Part shown: positions 26,006 to 33,654 of the stretch, piece by piece
Numbering within the stretch: position 1 is the first letter of the stretch
Layout: every line of letters starts with the position of its first letter
NCBI GenBank assembly: GCA_016287765.1
Contig: JAEEWS010000028.1
Location: 1-33,756 of the forward strand
Length of the DNA: 33,756 bases
Source: Lachnospiraceae bacterium
Lineage (GTDB): Bacteria > Bacillota_A > Clostridia > Lachnospirales > Lachnospiraceae
Reading direction: 5' to 3'
The notes under the pieces: generated by a model
The model's input: only the letters and a program-made list of their open reading frames with translations
Databases searched by the model: none
Told to the model about the DNA's origin: nothing
Position numbers and translations under genes: made by a program

Positions 26006-27171
26006 CTTGTCCTCTTCATCATCTCTATACAAAGTCTGCCGTTGTGATAAGGGCATTTCCAGGGCTCAACAATGGGCTTTTCCATATCAGGCTTGCCGTC
26101 CTTGTCAAGTCTCCAGAACCATTCTCCCCCATCTCTTTTGTCCGTGAGTTTCGTCTTTATGAACTCCCAGATGTCCAGGGCAGCTTCCCTGTACTTGATC
26201 TCATCGGGCCTCTTCTGCCAGGCATTGTAGAAACCGACCACAGCCTCGGCCTGTACCCACCAGATCCTCCACTCGTTCACAACTCCGTTCTCACTTTCGT
26301 TGGCAAGGGAATGATTGTAGTAAGCACAGTCATATATCTCCGCCTCCAGAGTGTTGGTGATGGGAGCCATGAGTTTTTTGTAATGATCGTCTCCGAGAAC
26401 TTCCGTGCCTCTGTCCACCAGCCATGCGGTCTCTATATCGTGACCGAAGGAGTGAAGATCGATAAGTGACTCCATGTTGTTATCGAAGAACACTTCCTGT
26501 CTGCGTTTTGCAGGGTTAAAGATCTTAAGGCCCACAGTATCCAGGATCCACTTAAGTCTCTCGGCCACTTCGTTTCTGCGGCTCACCCTGAAGAACTCCG
26601 TATAAGCTTCAAAAACGTGGAGCAGCGTGTTCATGGTCCTGTCCGCCATAACTCCGTTCTCGGAAAGCTTGTCGTTTTCTATGGCGAAGAATTCCTTACT
26701 CTGAGCTTCCTTATATCCCACCTCATCCTTGCACTTGTTCTCCACAAGTCTGAAAAGGTCGGAAGCAAGCTTTATGGCTTCGGGATTCTTAAATGCATCA
26801 TAATAGGAAGAAAGCGCATATATGGCAAAGGCCTGATTGTAGGTGTGCTTGGTGGTATCAAGAGGTTCACCCTTGTGATCCAGAGACCAGAAAACGCCGC
26901 CATTCTGCTTGTCCAGACAATGGTCCGTAAGAAAGGCATAGGCATGGTCGGCATATTCTTTAAGGCTCTCGTCCTTAAGTGTCATATAGGCATTGGAGAA
27001 GAACCACAATATCCTGCTGTTTAAGATACAGCCCTTTTCAGCCCTTTTATCCAACACCAGATCGGAATCCATATAGCCGTAAAATCCGCCGTATTCATCA
27101 TCTTTAAGGTTCTTCCAGAAGGGTATCAGTTTGTTGCAGAGATGATCTTTAAATTCTTCATAAAGGCTCAT
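26002..27171 (-). CDS. Cellobiose/mannobiose 2-epimerase (AGE family)
   Basis: Converts the reducing-end mannose of mannobiose to glucose, giving mannosyl-glucose for GH130_1. The 389-residue alpha/alpha barrel has the family's aromatic motifs ([10 protein letters not shown] at 94-103, [15 protein letters not shown] at 304-318, [13 protein letters not shown] at 349-361). Its three histidines, His185, His244 in SFGHDIE and His376 in CPYHNGR, match in order and spacing the catalytic histidines described for cellobiose 2-epimerases. No signal peptide. GGGAG lies seven bases before the chosen ATG at 27171; an ATG two codons earlier is too close to it. First gene of the mannan operon. Confidence 0.93.
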   Translation of the reverse strand: MSLYEEFKDHLCNKLIPFWKNLKDDEYGGFYGYMDSDLVLDKRAEKGCILNSRILWFFSNAYMTLKDESLKEYADHAYAFLTDHCLDKQNGGVFWSLDHKGEPLDTTKHTYNQAFAIYALSSYYDAFKNPEAIKLASDLFRLVENKCKDEVGYKEAQSKEFFAIENDKLSENGVMADRTMNTLLHVFEAYTEFFRVSRRNEVAERLKWILDTVGLKIFNPAKRRQEVFFDNNMESLIDLHSFGHDIETAWLVDRGTEVLGDDHYKKLMAPITNTLEAEIYDCAYYNHSLANESENGVVNEWRIWWVQAEAVVGFYNAWQKRPDEIKYREAALDIWEFIKTKLTDKRDGGEWFWRLDKDGKPDMEKPIVEPWKCPYHNGRLCIEMMKRTR

Positions 27172-27190
27172 TTTCATTCTCCCAAAGTTT

Positions 27191-27228
27191 TTCCCGTTTC
27201 TTTTTCCCCTATTTTTTTATTACGGGAA
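27191..27228 (-). other. Leader inverted repeat of the mannan operon
   Basis: In the untranslated leader between the promoter and the epimerase start, seven-base arms TTCCCGT (27191-27197) and ACGGGAA (27222-27228) can pair around a 24-base A-rich loop. It is not followed by a T tract, so it is not a terminator. It could stabilise the mRNA end or be chance. Confidence 0.35.
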
Positions 27229-27248
27229 TTCTTCTTCTACATGCTCCT

Positions 27249-27309
27249 ATTATACCCGCATTAAAAATTTAATCATCACGATTTCTTGATGAACATATTG
27301 TTTTCTTGA
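27249..27309 (-). promoter_or_regulatory. Mannan operon promoter with tandem activator-type half-sites
   Basis: On the minus strand a perfect TATAAT (27249-27254) has no recognisable -35 box. Upstream are two direct repeats, TTTCTTGA on the plus strand at 27282-27289 and 27302-27309, 20 bases apart, which is about two helical turns. The nearer one lies just above the -35 position. A good -10, a missing -35 and tandem direct repeats are the usual arrangement for activation by an AraC-type protein, and such a gene is divergent next door. The leader is about 70 bases. Confidence 0.6.
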
Positions 27310-27356
27310 ACCAAAGTCCAATTTAGTAATTAATGCACAATATTTTAAAGTTTGAT

Positions 27357-27373
27357 TTGTGCAATTTGCACAA
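27357..27373. promoter_or_regulatory. Perfect palindrome, probable operator
   Basis: TTGTGCAA-T-TTGCACAA, perfect eight-base arms around one base, in the divergent control region. A half-site TGCACAA lies at 27334-27340 and TTGCACAA at 27517-27524. The same palindrome with one mismatch occurs at 245-261. A dimeric regulator is likely; which one is unknown. Confidence 0.55.
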
Positions 27374-27444
27374 GGGCTATTCTTTTTGACACGATTTTGC
27401 CACTTAAATTAATCTATTTACTTGTATAATTTACCTAAATGCTC

Positions 27445-27473
27445 TTGTTAAAATTTAGCCTTTATGATAGAAT
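27445..27473 (+). promoter_or_regulatory. Promoter of the araC-type gene
   Basis: TTGTTA (27445-27450), a 17-base spacer and TAGAAT (27468-27473) with an extended TGA before the -10. Transcription would start about 27480, giving a leader of about 100 bases that includes a TTGCACAA half-site. A second TATAAT at 27425-27430 lacks a -35 box. Confidence 0.6.
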
Positions 27474-27580
27474 ATATTTGATTATTGCAGAAATATGCGT
27501 TTCTTGTTTAATGATATTGCACAAAAACCCTTTTATTTTTCGTTAAAATATTAAAATAGTTACAGAAAGGAATCCGGCAA

Positions 27581-28474
27581 ATGTTCACCAGAACCCTGTT
27601 ACACGCTATCGTTGAAATGCCCAAGATCCAAGGCGGAGCGGCAATTACTCAATTTTTACCTAAAACCTCTCAAAGCGATCCCTCTGCGGTCACAGCGCTT
27701 TTTTACCCCCTGGCCCTGGGCCACATCAGCCAGCCTGCGGGAATGAAACTCCCCTTCGGTCCTGTACCCGCCTATTGTATTTTTTATGTGACCAAGAACT
27801 CGGGGATAGTTACATCCGGAGAGAAAAGCTATGACATGCCCCAAAGCTCCCTGTTGATATTTGACTGCAGCCTCCCCTTCTCCATTGCTTCGGACAAGGG
27901 CTTTGAATATGACATCATTTATTACGCAGGGCCTCAAAGCTCCTGGTTTTACGATCTTTTAATGAAAGAGACCGGATCGGACGGCGCCTTTCATCTTCCC
28001 TCCTTCGCTTCTACGGGATTAAGTTCCTCCCTTCGTCCGCTCCTCCCTTCCGGAGACCGGACTCATGAGGTCAAAGCTCTGGAATTTCACCGATATATGA
28101 CCGACTTTTTCACGGAGCTGGCAGACTACGCCTCTCCGGCTGCCGAGGGCACGGAAGACGCCGCTCCCGACTACCTTCGTGTGGTTAAGGAGTACATCGA
28201 CAATAACTTTTACAAGAACATCACCCTGGACGAGCTGGAAAACCTTTTCTTCATCAACCGTTTCAAGGTGTGCAAAGACTTTACCGCCTACTACTATATT
28301 TCCCCTATCCAATATCTCCACCGCACGCGCATAAAAAAAGCGCAGCTTCTTTTAAAAGAAACTACGCTTAAGGTTCATGAGATAGGCTATCAGGTGGGTT
28401 ATGAATCCACCACCCAGTTCATAAATCATTTTAAGAAACACACAGGAAAAACCCCCGCCGTTTACAGAAGCTGA
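27581..28474 (+). CDS. AraC-family transcriptional regulator
   Basis: Likely activator of the divergent mannan operon. The 297 residues comprise an N-terminal sensing domain (about 40-130) with a cupin-like pattern (GHISQPAGMKLPFG, PAYCIFYVTKNSG, PQSSLLIFDC) and a C-terminal double helix-turn-helix (about 198-297). The first HTH is around ITLDELENLFFINRFKVCKDF and the second around KVHEIGYQVGYESTTQFINHFKK, ending with TGKTPAVYR as in the family. The ligand is unknown but probably a mannooligosaccharide. AAAGGA lies at proper distance before ATG. It is the only plus-strand gene in the window. It converges on the chemoreceptor gene with three bases between the stop codons. Confidence 0.93.
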   Translation: MFTRTLLHAIVEMPKIQGGAAITQFLPKTSQSDPSAVTALFYPLALGHISQPAGMKLPFGPVPAYCIFYVTKNSGIVTSGEKSYDMPQSSLLIFDCSLPFSIASDKGFEYDIIYYAGPQSSWFYDLLMKETGSDGAFHLPSFASTGLSSSLRPLLPSGDRTHEVKALEFHRYMTDFFTELADYASPAAEGTEDAAPDYLRVVKEYIDNNFYKNITLDELENLFFINRFKVCKDFTAYYYISPIQYLHRTRIKKAQLLLKETTLKVHEIGYQVGYESTTQFINHFKKHTGKTPAVYRS

Positions 28475-28477
28475 TCA

Positions 28478-30511
28478 TCAGCATTTGAATCCTTTGATCT
28501 GATCGCTCAGTTCGGAAGAGATCTGCTCAACGGATCTCGCACTGTTCTCAACTTCTTCCGCAACAGTCACGAGCACCTGAGCGCCCTCTGCCACACTGAT
28601 CGTGCCCTGGGCATTGTCTTCAACCGCCGAATCGATGGCAGCGATGGAGGCATTTATATTCCCTATGGCTCCGGAGATTTCCTTATTGTCCTCGGATATA
28701 GAAGACATGGCGCTGTAACAATCATCCATGGACTTAATGTATTCGTCGATCAACTGATTCTTTTCTGCGGTGTTTTCTTCCGAAATCTTAAGCATTATGC
28801 CGGATACTTCTTCCGCTGCCTTTACCAGCTGATCCACTATAGCCAGCACTTCATCGGAAACCGCCTGGATGTTGCCCGCCATATTTGCGGAATTGCTTGC
28901 CAGCGTTCCGATCTCATCCGCAACGATAGCAAAGCCTCTGCCGGCTTCACCTGCTCTGGCCGCCTCTATGGAAGCGTTTAAGGAAAGGAGATTGGTCTGG
29001 GATGCCACATCGGATATGCCCTGGGTCATGCTCCTGATCTCTTCCACCTTCTTGGTGTCGGAGATCCTGTCGCGCATGGTTTCAATAGCTTCGTTGAGGC
29101 GCCTTGACATGTCCTTGTCGTTTGTATCTATCTCCTGCTTACGGTTTTCTATAAACTTCATGATCTTACTTATATCATTGGTTTTTTCAGCCGCATTCTT
29201 GCTCACCTTTTCAGTAAGTGATGTGATGTCCATAACCTTCTGGGAAACCTCTGCGGTGGAAGCTGAGGTCTCTTGAGAAGTGGAATTCATCTCCTCCATG
29301 GCGGAAGAAATGGCAGTCACATTATCGGAGCTCTTGGCAGCCGCGGTCTTTAACGAAGCCACGTTCTCCGCCAGCTCTCCCGACGCACTGTTTACATCCC
29401 TGATGATGCTTCCCATGGCATTTTTAAGTTCGTTCACCGCGCCCACAAACTGTCCGATCTCATCCTTCGACTTTGTCTTTATGTCCTCCGTAAGATCGGC
29501 GTTCCCGTTTTTAACATTTTCGCCCAATGCTTTGACCTTGGCGCTGGCATCGCTTATGGGCTTGGCAATGTATATGCCCGCAAGGATCGCCACCACTATA
29601 GCGACCACCAGGCATATAACTGCTATGGTAAGCAGATGGGTCTGCAACCCTCTGATAATACCGTCATAATTCTCTACCGGGGATACGTAATAAACATTCC
29701 ACCCCAACGAAGGTATCTTCTCCTTGGTCACATATATCTGCTTTCCGTTAAAGTCCGTAATGCCGCCGTCTTCATCCTCTTCTGCCGCCCTATCGTAATC
29801 TATGCCAAGATCTTTAATGTTCATGATCTTTTCCGTGGTGGAACGGAACTTGGGATTCGGATGATAAATAAGGGTATTGCTTGAGTTCGTTACAAAGAGG
29901 TAGGTGCTGTTCTCTTCACTGTTACCCGTAAGGCTGTCGATATCCGCAAGGAGTGTGGATACGTAAATATCCACTGCCGCTATGCCCTCCCATCCGTTGG
30001 CGTTAAAGTATTTTGACACAGCCACCACAAGATCTCCGGAGCTGGCGTCCACATAAGGTTCACTGTAATTGTACGCGCCTTTGTTTTTTACCGCATCGGT
30101 GTACCAGGCTCTGGTAAGCCCGTTAAAGGTCGTGGGAGGCACCCAGCCGGATCCGTTCAAAAAGGTTCCGTCTGACAGCTGGATATAAACCATGGACAAT
30201 AAAGGCTGCTGCCTTGTGATCTCTTCAAGAGCAGCGGTGATCATGCCCCGGGATCCCATTCTCTCAGCCTCTGTCCCTCCCGGAGAGGAGATCACGGTCG
30301 CTTCCGCAGCTCCCACTATTCCGGTGGCTTCTATCAGCCAGCCTTCTATAGTACTTGCATAATACTTTGTCTTCAGATCATAGTTTTCATTTAGGATCTC
30401 TTCATTGCTGCTCTTAACCCTCAGTGTAGCAAATATGCTTTCTGTTATAAGCATAAGGGCACATAACGCCGCGATGATCACAACGATCCTGATCTTCAAG
30501 CTTTTAATCAT
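28478..30511 (-). CDS. Methyl-accepting chemotaxis protein with double Cache sensor
   Basis: Transmembrane chemoreceptor signalling to CheA/CheW. The 677 residues have helix 1 (about 8-29), an extracellular dCache sensor (about 35-285), helix 2 (about 291-315), a HAMP region, and the long signalling coiled coil whose tip contains SQTNLLSLNASIEAARAGE near 515-533. In the membrane-distal Cache pocket, Arg134-x-Trp136-Tyr137 and Asp181 match the order and spacing of the amino-acid-binding signature of such receptors; the Tyr usually five residues before the Arg is Phe129. The protein may thus sense an amine or amino acid rather than a sugar. AAAGGAGAG precedes ATG. No clear promoter of either the sigma-A or flagellar type was found. 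Confidence 0.94.
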   Translation of the reverse strand: MIKSLKIRIVVIIAALCALMLITESIFATLRVKSSNEEILNENYDLKTKYYASTIEGWLIEATGIVGAAEATVISSPGGTEAERMGSRGMITAALEEITRQQPLLSMVYIQLSDGTFLNGSGWVPPTTFNGLTRAWYTDAVKNKGAYNYSEPYVDASSGDLVVAVSKYFNANGWEGIAAVDIYVSTLLADIDSLTGNSEENSTYLFVTNSSNTLIYHPNPKFRSTTEKIMNIKDLGIDYDRAAEEDEDGGITDFNGKQIYVTKEKIPSLGWNVYYVSPVENYDGIIRGLQTHLLTIAVICLVVAIVVAILAGIYIAKPISDASAKVKALGENVKNGNADLTEDIKTKSKDEIGQFVGAVNELKNAMGSIIRDVNSASGELAENVASLKTAAAKSSDNVTAISSAMEEMNSTSQETSASTAEVSQKVMDITSLTEKVSKNAAEKTNDISKIMKFIENRKQEIDTNDKDMSRRLNEAIETMRDRISDTKKVEEIRSMTQGISDVASQTNLLSLNASIEAARAGEAGRGFAIVADEIGTLASNSANMAGNIQAVSDEVLAIVDQLVKAAEEVSGIMLKISEENTAEKNQLIDEYIKSMDDCYSAMSSISEDNKEISGAIGNINASIAAIDSAVEDNAQGTISVAEGAQVLVTVAEEVENSARSVEQISSELSDQIKGFKC

Positions 30512-30514
30512 CTT

Positions 30515-30811
30515 TCTCTCCTTTCAAACCAAACCCATTCCCCATGCTTTTGGTTTCTTTACTTTATAATTTGATCTTTAGAGTATTGTATACTCCAATG
30601 TCCCACAAAAGTATGACACAATGTCATTTTTTAAACCAAAAACGAGTATATTATTCAGATATATACAACAAAATCCCACGATCTTTGCTGTCTTCAGCGC
30701 TAAGCTACTCCGAGGCTTTCATGTACGGGCAGTCGGGTAAGCAGGCAAGCATTCGGTCCAGTTATTTAATAACCGATGTACTGGGATCATGTTTTTTTGA
30801 TCATGCAATAT
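30515..30811 (-). other. 300-base intergenic region with possible RNA structure
   Basis: No supported gene. The ends are AT-rich, while about 30672-30760 is clearly richer in G and C. It contains several short inverted repeats: GAGTAT-TGT-ATACTC at 30581-30595, GCTG-TCTT-CAGC near 30687-30698 and GTTAT-TTA-ATAAC near 30760-30772. On the minus strand it would be the leader of the chemoreceptor gene or the tail of the small gene at 30812. I compared it with the c-di-GMP riboswitch core and did not find it. No intrinsic terminator was seen after the small gene. Confidence 0.4.
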
Positions 30812-31246
30812 TCAATTGATCTTTTCCACATTATATACCAGATCGCCCTTAAAATATCCCAGGCTTAAGGTCATATCCAGGGGTTTATTATCCTTTTCCC
30901 AGAGCCAGCCCGCAAATTGCAGCCTCTGCCAGCCATAGTACTCGTCGATGATCTCGAAACCAAAGTCCTTGTGCTTTTCAATGAACTCGGGCAGGGTAAG
31001 CTTTTCGCCGCGGAACTCTCCCATTGTACCGCCCCTTCCCTGGATGATCACTTTGCAAAAGTCCTCGTCAAGCTCTTCTGCCACCAGATTACCGATCACT
31101 GTGCTTCCCTCCGCACAGCTCAGACTCATGATGCCGTCCTCAAACTCCAGTTTCAGGTTGCCCTCCTTAAGAGTCATTCTGTTCACAATGCAGTCATGCA
31201 GACAATAAGGTGCCTTGGGGTCCGCCTTAAATCTTGTTTCTTTCAT
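30812..31246 (-). CDS. Small protein of unknown function
   Basis: The 144 residues are rich in predicted beta strands, with CLHDCIVNRMTLKEGNLKLEFEDG near 18-42, an RGGTMGEFRGEKLTLPEF segment near 90-108 and a C-terminal aromatic stretch (YYGWQRLQFAGWLW). There is no signal peptide or membrane helix, so it is probably cytoplasmic. It lies 80 bases behind the alpha-galactosidase gene with its own good ribosome site (GGGAGAG) and is likely cotranscribed. I do not recognise the family; a role linked to galactoside use is only suggested by position. Confidence 0.8.
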   Translation of the reverse strand: MKETRFKADPKAPYCLHDCIVNRMTLKEGNLKLEFEDGIMSLSCAEGSTVIGNLVAEELDEDFCKVIIQGRGGTMGEFRGEKLTLPEFIEKHKDFGFEIIDEYYGWQRLQFAGWLWEKDNKPLDMTLSLGYFKGDLVYNVEKIN

Positions 31247-31326
31247 GGTTACTCTCCCTACTTTATTATTATCGTCCCTTTAATTTCAGGGGTGGATAAT
31301 TCATCTTTTATAACTCCCGTCCTTCT

Positions 31327-33558
31327 TTACGCTTCCTTCACATGGATCAGCAGGCTTTGATAATCTCCCCAGGTCTCACCTATCTGAATGCCTGCATTCA
31401 TAAGGGTCGCGCCTGCATATGCCTGCTCGACGTCCTCATCATTCATGCCCTTTACATATGTTGTACCATCCTCATTAAAGAGACGGTACTTTTTGTCGGG
31501 ATCCAGCCCCATAAGCTTTACATTCCTGCTCTTTACGTTGGGGCGCTTCATTACCGTGACAGCGGTTACAAGTGCCTCGGATCTGTCCTTGGTTACAGAC
31601 ATCCAGCAGTCGAAGTTTCCGTTTAAGGAATAGGAAGCCAGCCTGTAGTAATCGCCCTCTCTCACTATGTCGTTAAACTTGTGGTACATCCTGACCTGCT
31701 CCGGGATCAGGTTGCGATCCTCCTCCGAAATACGGGTCACATCCAGCTCGTAGCCGAAGGTTCCGGAAAGAGCCACATGGCCGCGGGTCTTAAAGGGCGT
31801 GATCCTGCCCACACAGTGGTTGGGGCAGTCGGACACATGGGCACCCATGGTGGAAAGGGGATAGATCAGCTCGTTTCCTTCCTGGATCTTAAGCCTCTCC
31901 ACCGCATCTGCATCGTCGGAAGCCCAGATCTGGGGGCTGTAGAAAAGCATACCCGCATCGAATCTGCCGCCACCGCTGGAGCAGTTTTCAAGAAGCAGCT
32001 CGGGGAAGTCGGTGATCAGCTTCTCCTGAAGCTTGTAAACGCCGAGAGTGTATCTGTGGAAGAACTCGCCCATCCGGTCCGCAGGAAGCACAGCACTTCC
32101 TATGTCGCACAGCGGGCGGTTCATGTCCCACTTAACATATTCCACATTTGCGCTTTTTAAAACAGTTTTTACTTTATTATAAATGTAGTCCGTAACATCT
32201 TCTCTTGTAAAATCCAGCACCATCTGGTTCCGTGCAAGGCCGGGCTCTCTGCCCTCCACCTGTATCGCCCAATCGGGATGAGCCCTGTAAAGGTCGGAAT
32301 CGGGGCAGATCATCTCGGGCTCAAACCATATGCCGAACTTCATGCCTCTCTTATTTACCTCCTCCACCAGGTACTTAAGACCGCCGTGGAGCTTGTCTTC
32401 GTTAACATCCCAGTCCCCCAAGGCGCGGTTATCGTCGAAGCGGTTTCCAAACCAGCCGTCGTCCATGACCAGCATCTCTATGCCAAGCTTTGAGGCGCAG
32501 TCCGCAATGTCGATCAGCTTCTTCTCATCAAAATTAAAATAGGTAGCTTCCCAATTGTTGATAAGGATGGGACGCTTTTTGCTCTTAAAGGGGCTGCGGA
32601 TCAGATGCTGTCTGTACAGATCGTGGAAGGTCCTGCTCATGCCGCCGAGGCCATCCACAGAATACACGAGAACAGCTTCCGGAGTCTGAAACTCCTCCCT
32701 GTCCTTAAGGGTCCAGGTAAAGTCCTCGGGATTTATTCCTGTCATAAGGCGCAGGGAATCAAACTGGCTTCTTTCTATCACAGTGCGGAAATTACCGGAA
32801 TATATCAGATCCTGACCGTAAACCTCACCTCTCTCATAATCCCCGTTCTTCTCGATCAGGCAGGTAAAAGGATGGAGCTGAGCGCTGGAAACTCCGCGCT
32901 TCGAGCAGGTGCCCTGCTGTCCGTAGCTCACGCTGCTCCTGTTGATCGCTTTTTCTCTTCCCCAGGAGCCGTAGAGCGTGATCTTGTCAAAATCATGGTT
33001 ATCCATATCAAAGGATGAAGACATGGCCTTGGTGAGCTTCACGGTCTTTCCGGACTTATTAACCACCTTCGCGCTTCTTGCGACAGCGTCTATGCCTTCA
33101 AAAACAGAATAGGAAAGGAGAACTTCTATGCCTGCTTCCTTATCTTCAAGAGTGATCTCCAGAGTCATGCTGTCCTTTTCGGTCCCGAAGGTTGCGGGAA
33201 GTCCGGGCAGATTCTTCTTACCCCTGTATATCTCGTGGCTCTTATAGGTCAGTTTATTTGCGAAATGCCCCTTTTCGTCTTCTATCCGAATAGCGGATTC
33301 CCTGAAATCCCCGATGCCGTGGGTGGGATATTCAAAAGGAAAGCAATCATAAAAACTGAGTCTGTCTCTGCCGTTCTTTTCAGGCGTAAAGGGGCCTTCA
33401 AATATCCTCATGAGATATCTTACATCCTCATCGGGAAGGGACCTGCCATAGTAGGCATGTCCGAGAAATCCCTCCTTATCCACTATGCCCATGATATAGG
33501 AAGTGTTTGGGGTATCGATCTTAAAGCTTTGGGTGGATCCGTTAAATGTGATGTTCAT
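31327..33558 (-). CDS. GH36 alpha-galactosidase
   Basis: Cytoplasmic enzyme that removes alpha-1,6-galactose from imported galactomannooligosaccharides or raffinose-type sugars. The 743 residues match the usual tetrameric GH36 length: N-terminal beta-supersandwich (about 1-320), TIM barrel (about 325-650) and C-terminal beta domain. The nucleophile is Asp478 in YVKWDMNRP and the acid/base Asp548 in IWASDDADAVERL; the 70-residue spacing equals that of characterised members. MDDGWFG (365-371) and CSSGGGRFD (526-534) are also conserved. The chosen ATG has AGGAG seven bases upstream; an ATG 12 codons earlier is inferior. It has its own promoter, separate from the mannan operon. Confidence 0.96.
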   Translation of the reverse strand: MNITFNGSTQSFKIDTPNTSYIMGIVDKEGFLGHAYYGRSLPDEDVRYLMRIFEGPFTPEKNGRDRLSFYDCFPFEYPTHGIGDFRESAIRIEDEKGHFANKLTYKSHEIYRGKKNLPGLPATFGTEKDSMTLEITLEDKEAGIEVLLSYSVFEGIDAVARSAKVVNKSGKTVKLTKAMSSSFDMDNHDFDKITLYGSWGREKAINRSSVSYGQQGTCSKRGVSSAQLHPFTCLIEKNGDYERGEVYGQDLIYSGNFRTVIERSQFDSLRLMTGINPEDFTWTLKDREEFQTPEAVLVYSVDGLGGMSRTFHDLYRQHLIRSPFKSKKRPILINNWEATYFNFDEKKLIDIADCASKLGIEMLVMDDGWFGNRFDDNRALGDWDVNEDKLHGGLKYLVEEVNKRGMKFGIWFEPEMICPDSDLYRAHPDWAIQVEGREPGLARNQMVLDFTREDVTDYIYNKVKTVLKSANVEYVKWDMNRPLCDIGSAVLPADRMGEFFHRYTLGVYKLQEKLITDFPELLLENCSSGGGRFDAGMLFYSPQIWASDDADAVERLKIQEGNELIYPLSTMGAHVSDCPNHCVGRITPFKTRGHVALSGTFGYELDVTRISEEDRNLIPEQVRMYHKFNDIVREGDYYRLASYSLNGNFDCWMSVTKDRSEALVTAVTVMKRPNVKSRNVKLMGLDPDKKYRLFNEDGTTYVKGMNDEDVEQAYAGATLMNAGIQIGETWGDYQSLLIHVKEA

Positions 33559-33617
33559 AGAGATTCTCCTCTTGGTCTGTGTTGGTTGGAACAAAGGTTC
33601 AAACCTGATTTAGGTAC

Positions 33618-33646
33618 AGTATATATTTGCGTAAAAAAAAAGGCAA
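33618..33646 (-). promoter_or_regulatory. Promoter of the alpha-galactosidase gene
   Basis: On the minus strand TTGCCT (33641-33646), a 17-base spacer with a run of eight T, and TATACT (33618-33623). The leader is about 55 bases and contains the small inverted repeat AGGTT-TG-AACCT (33595-33606), which could be an operator. Confidence 0.6.
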
Positions 33647-33654
33647 GAGGGGAA

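Noticed and set aside
27386..27430. TTGACA (27386-27391) paired with TATAAT (27425-27430) as the araC promoter
   Set aside because: The 33-base spacing is far too long; the pair at 27445-27473 has the right spacing and an extended -10.
30672..30760. c-di-GMP (GEMM) riboswitch upstream of the chemoreceptor gene
   Set aside because: The conserved GGGACGCAAAGC-type core and the tetraloop receptor pair were not found on either strand; only loose resemblance.
30544..30819. 91-codon plus-strand frame in the gap before the chemoreceptor
   Set aside because: No ribosome site, no family features, and it spans the AT-rich promoter-like segment and inverted repeats.
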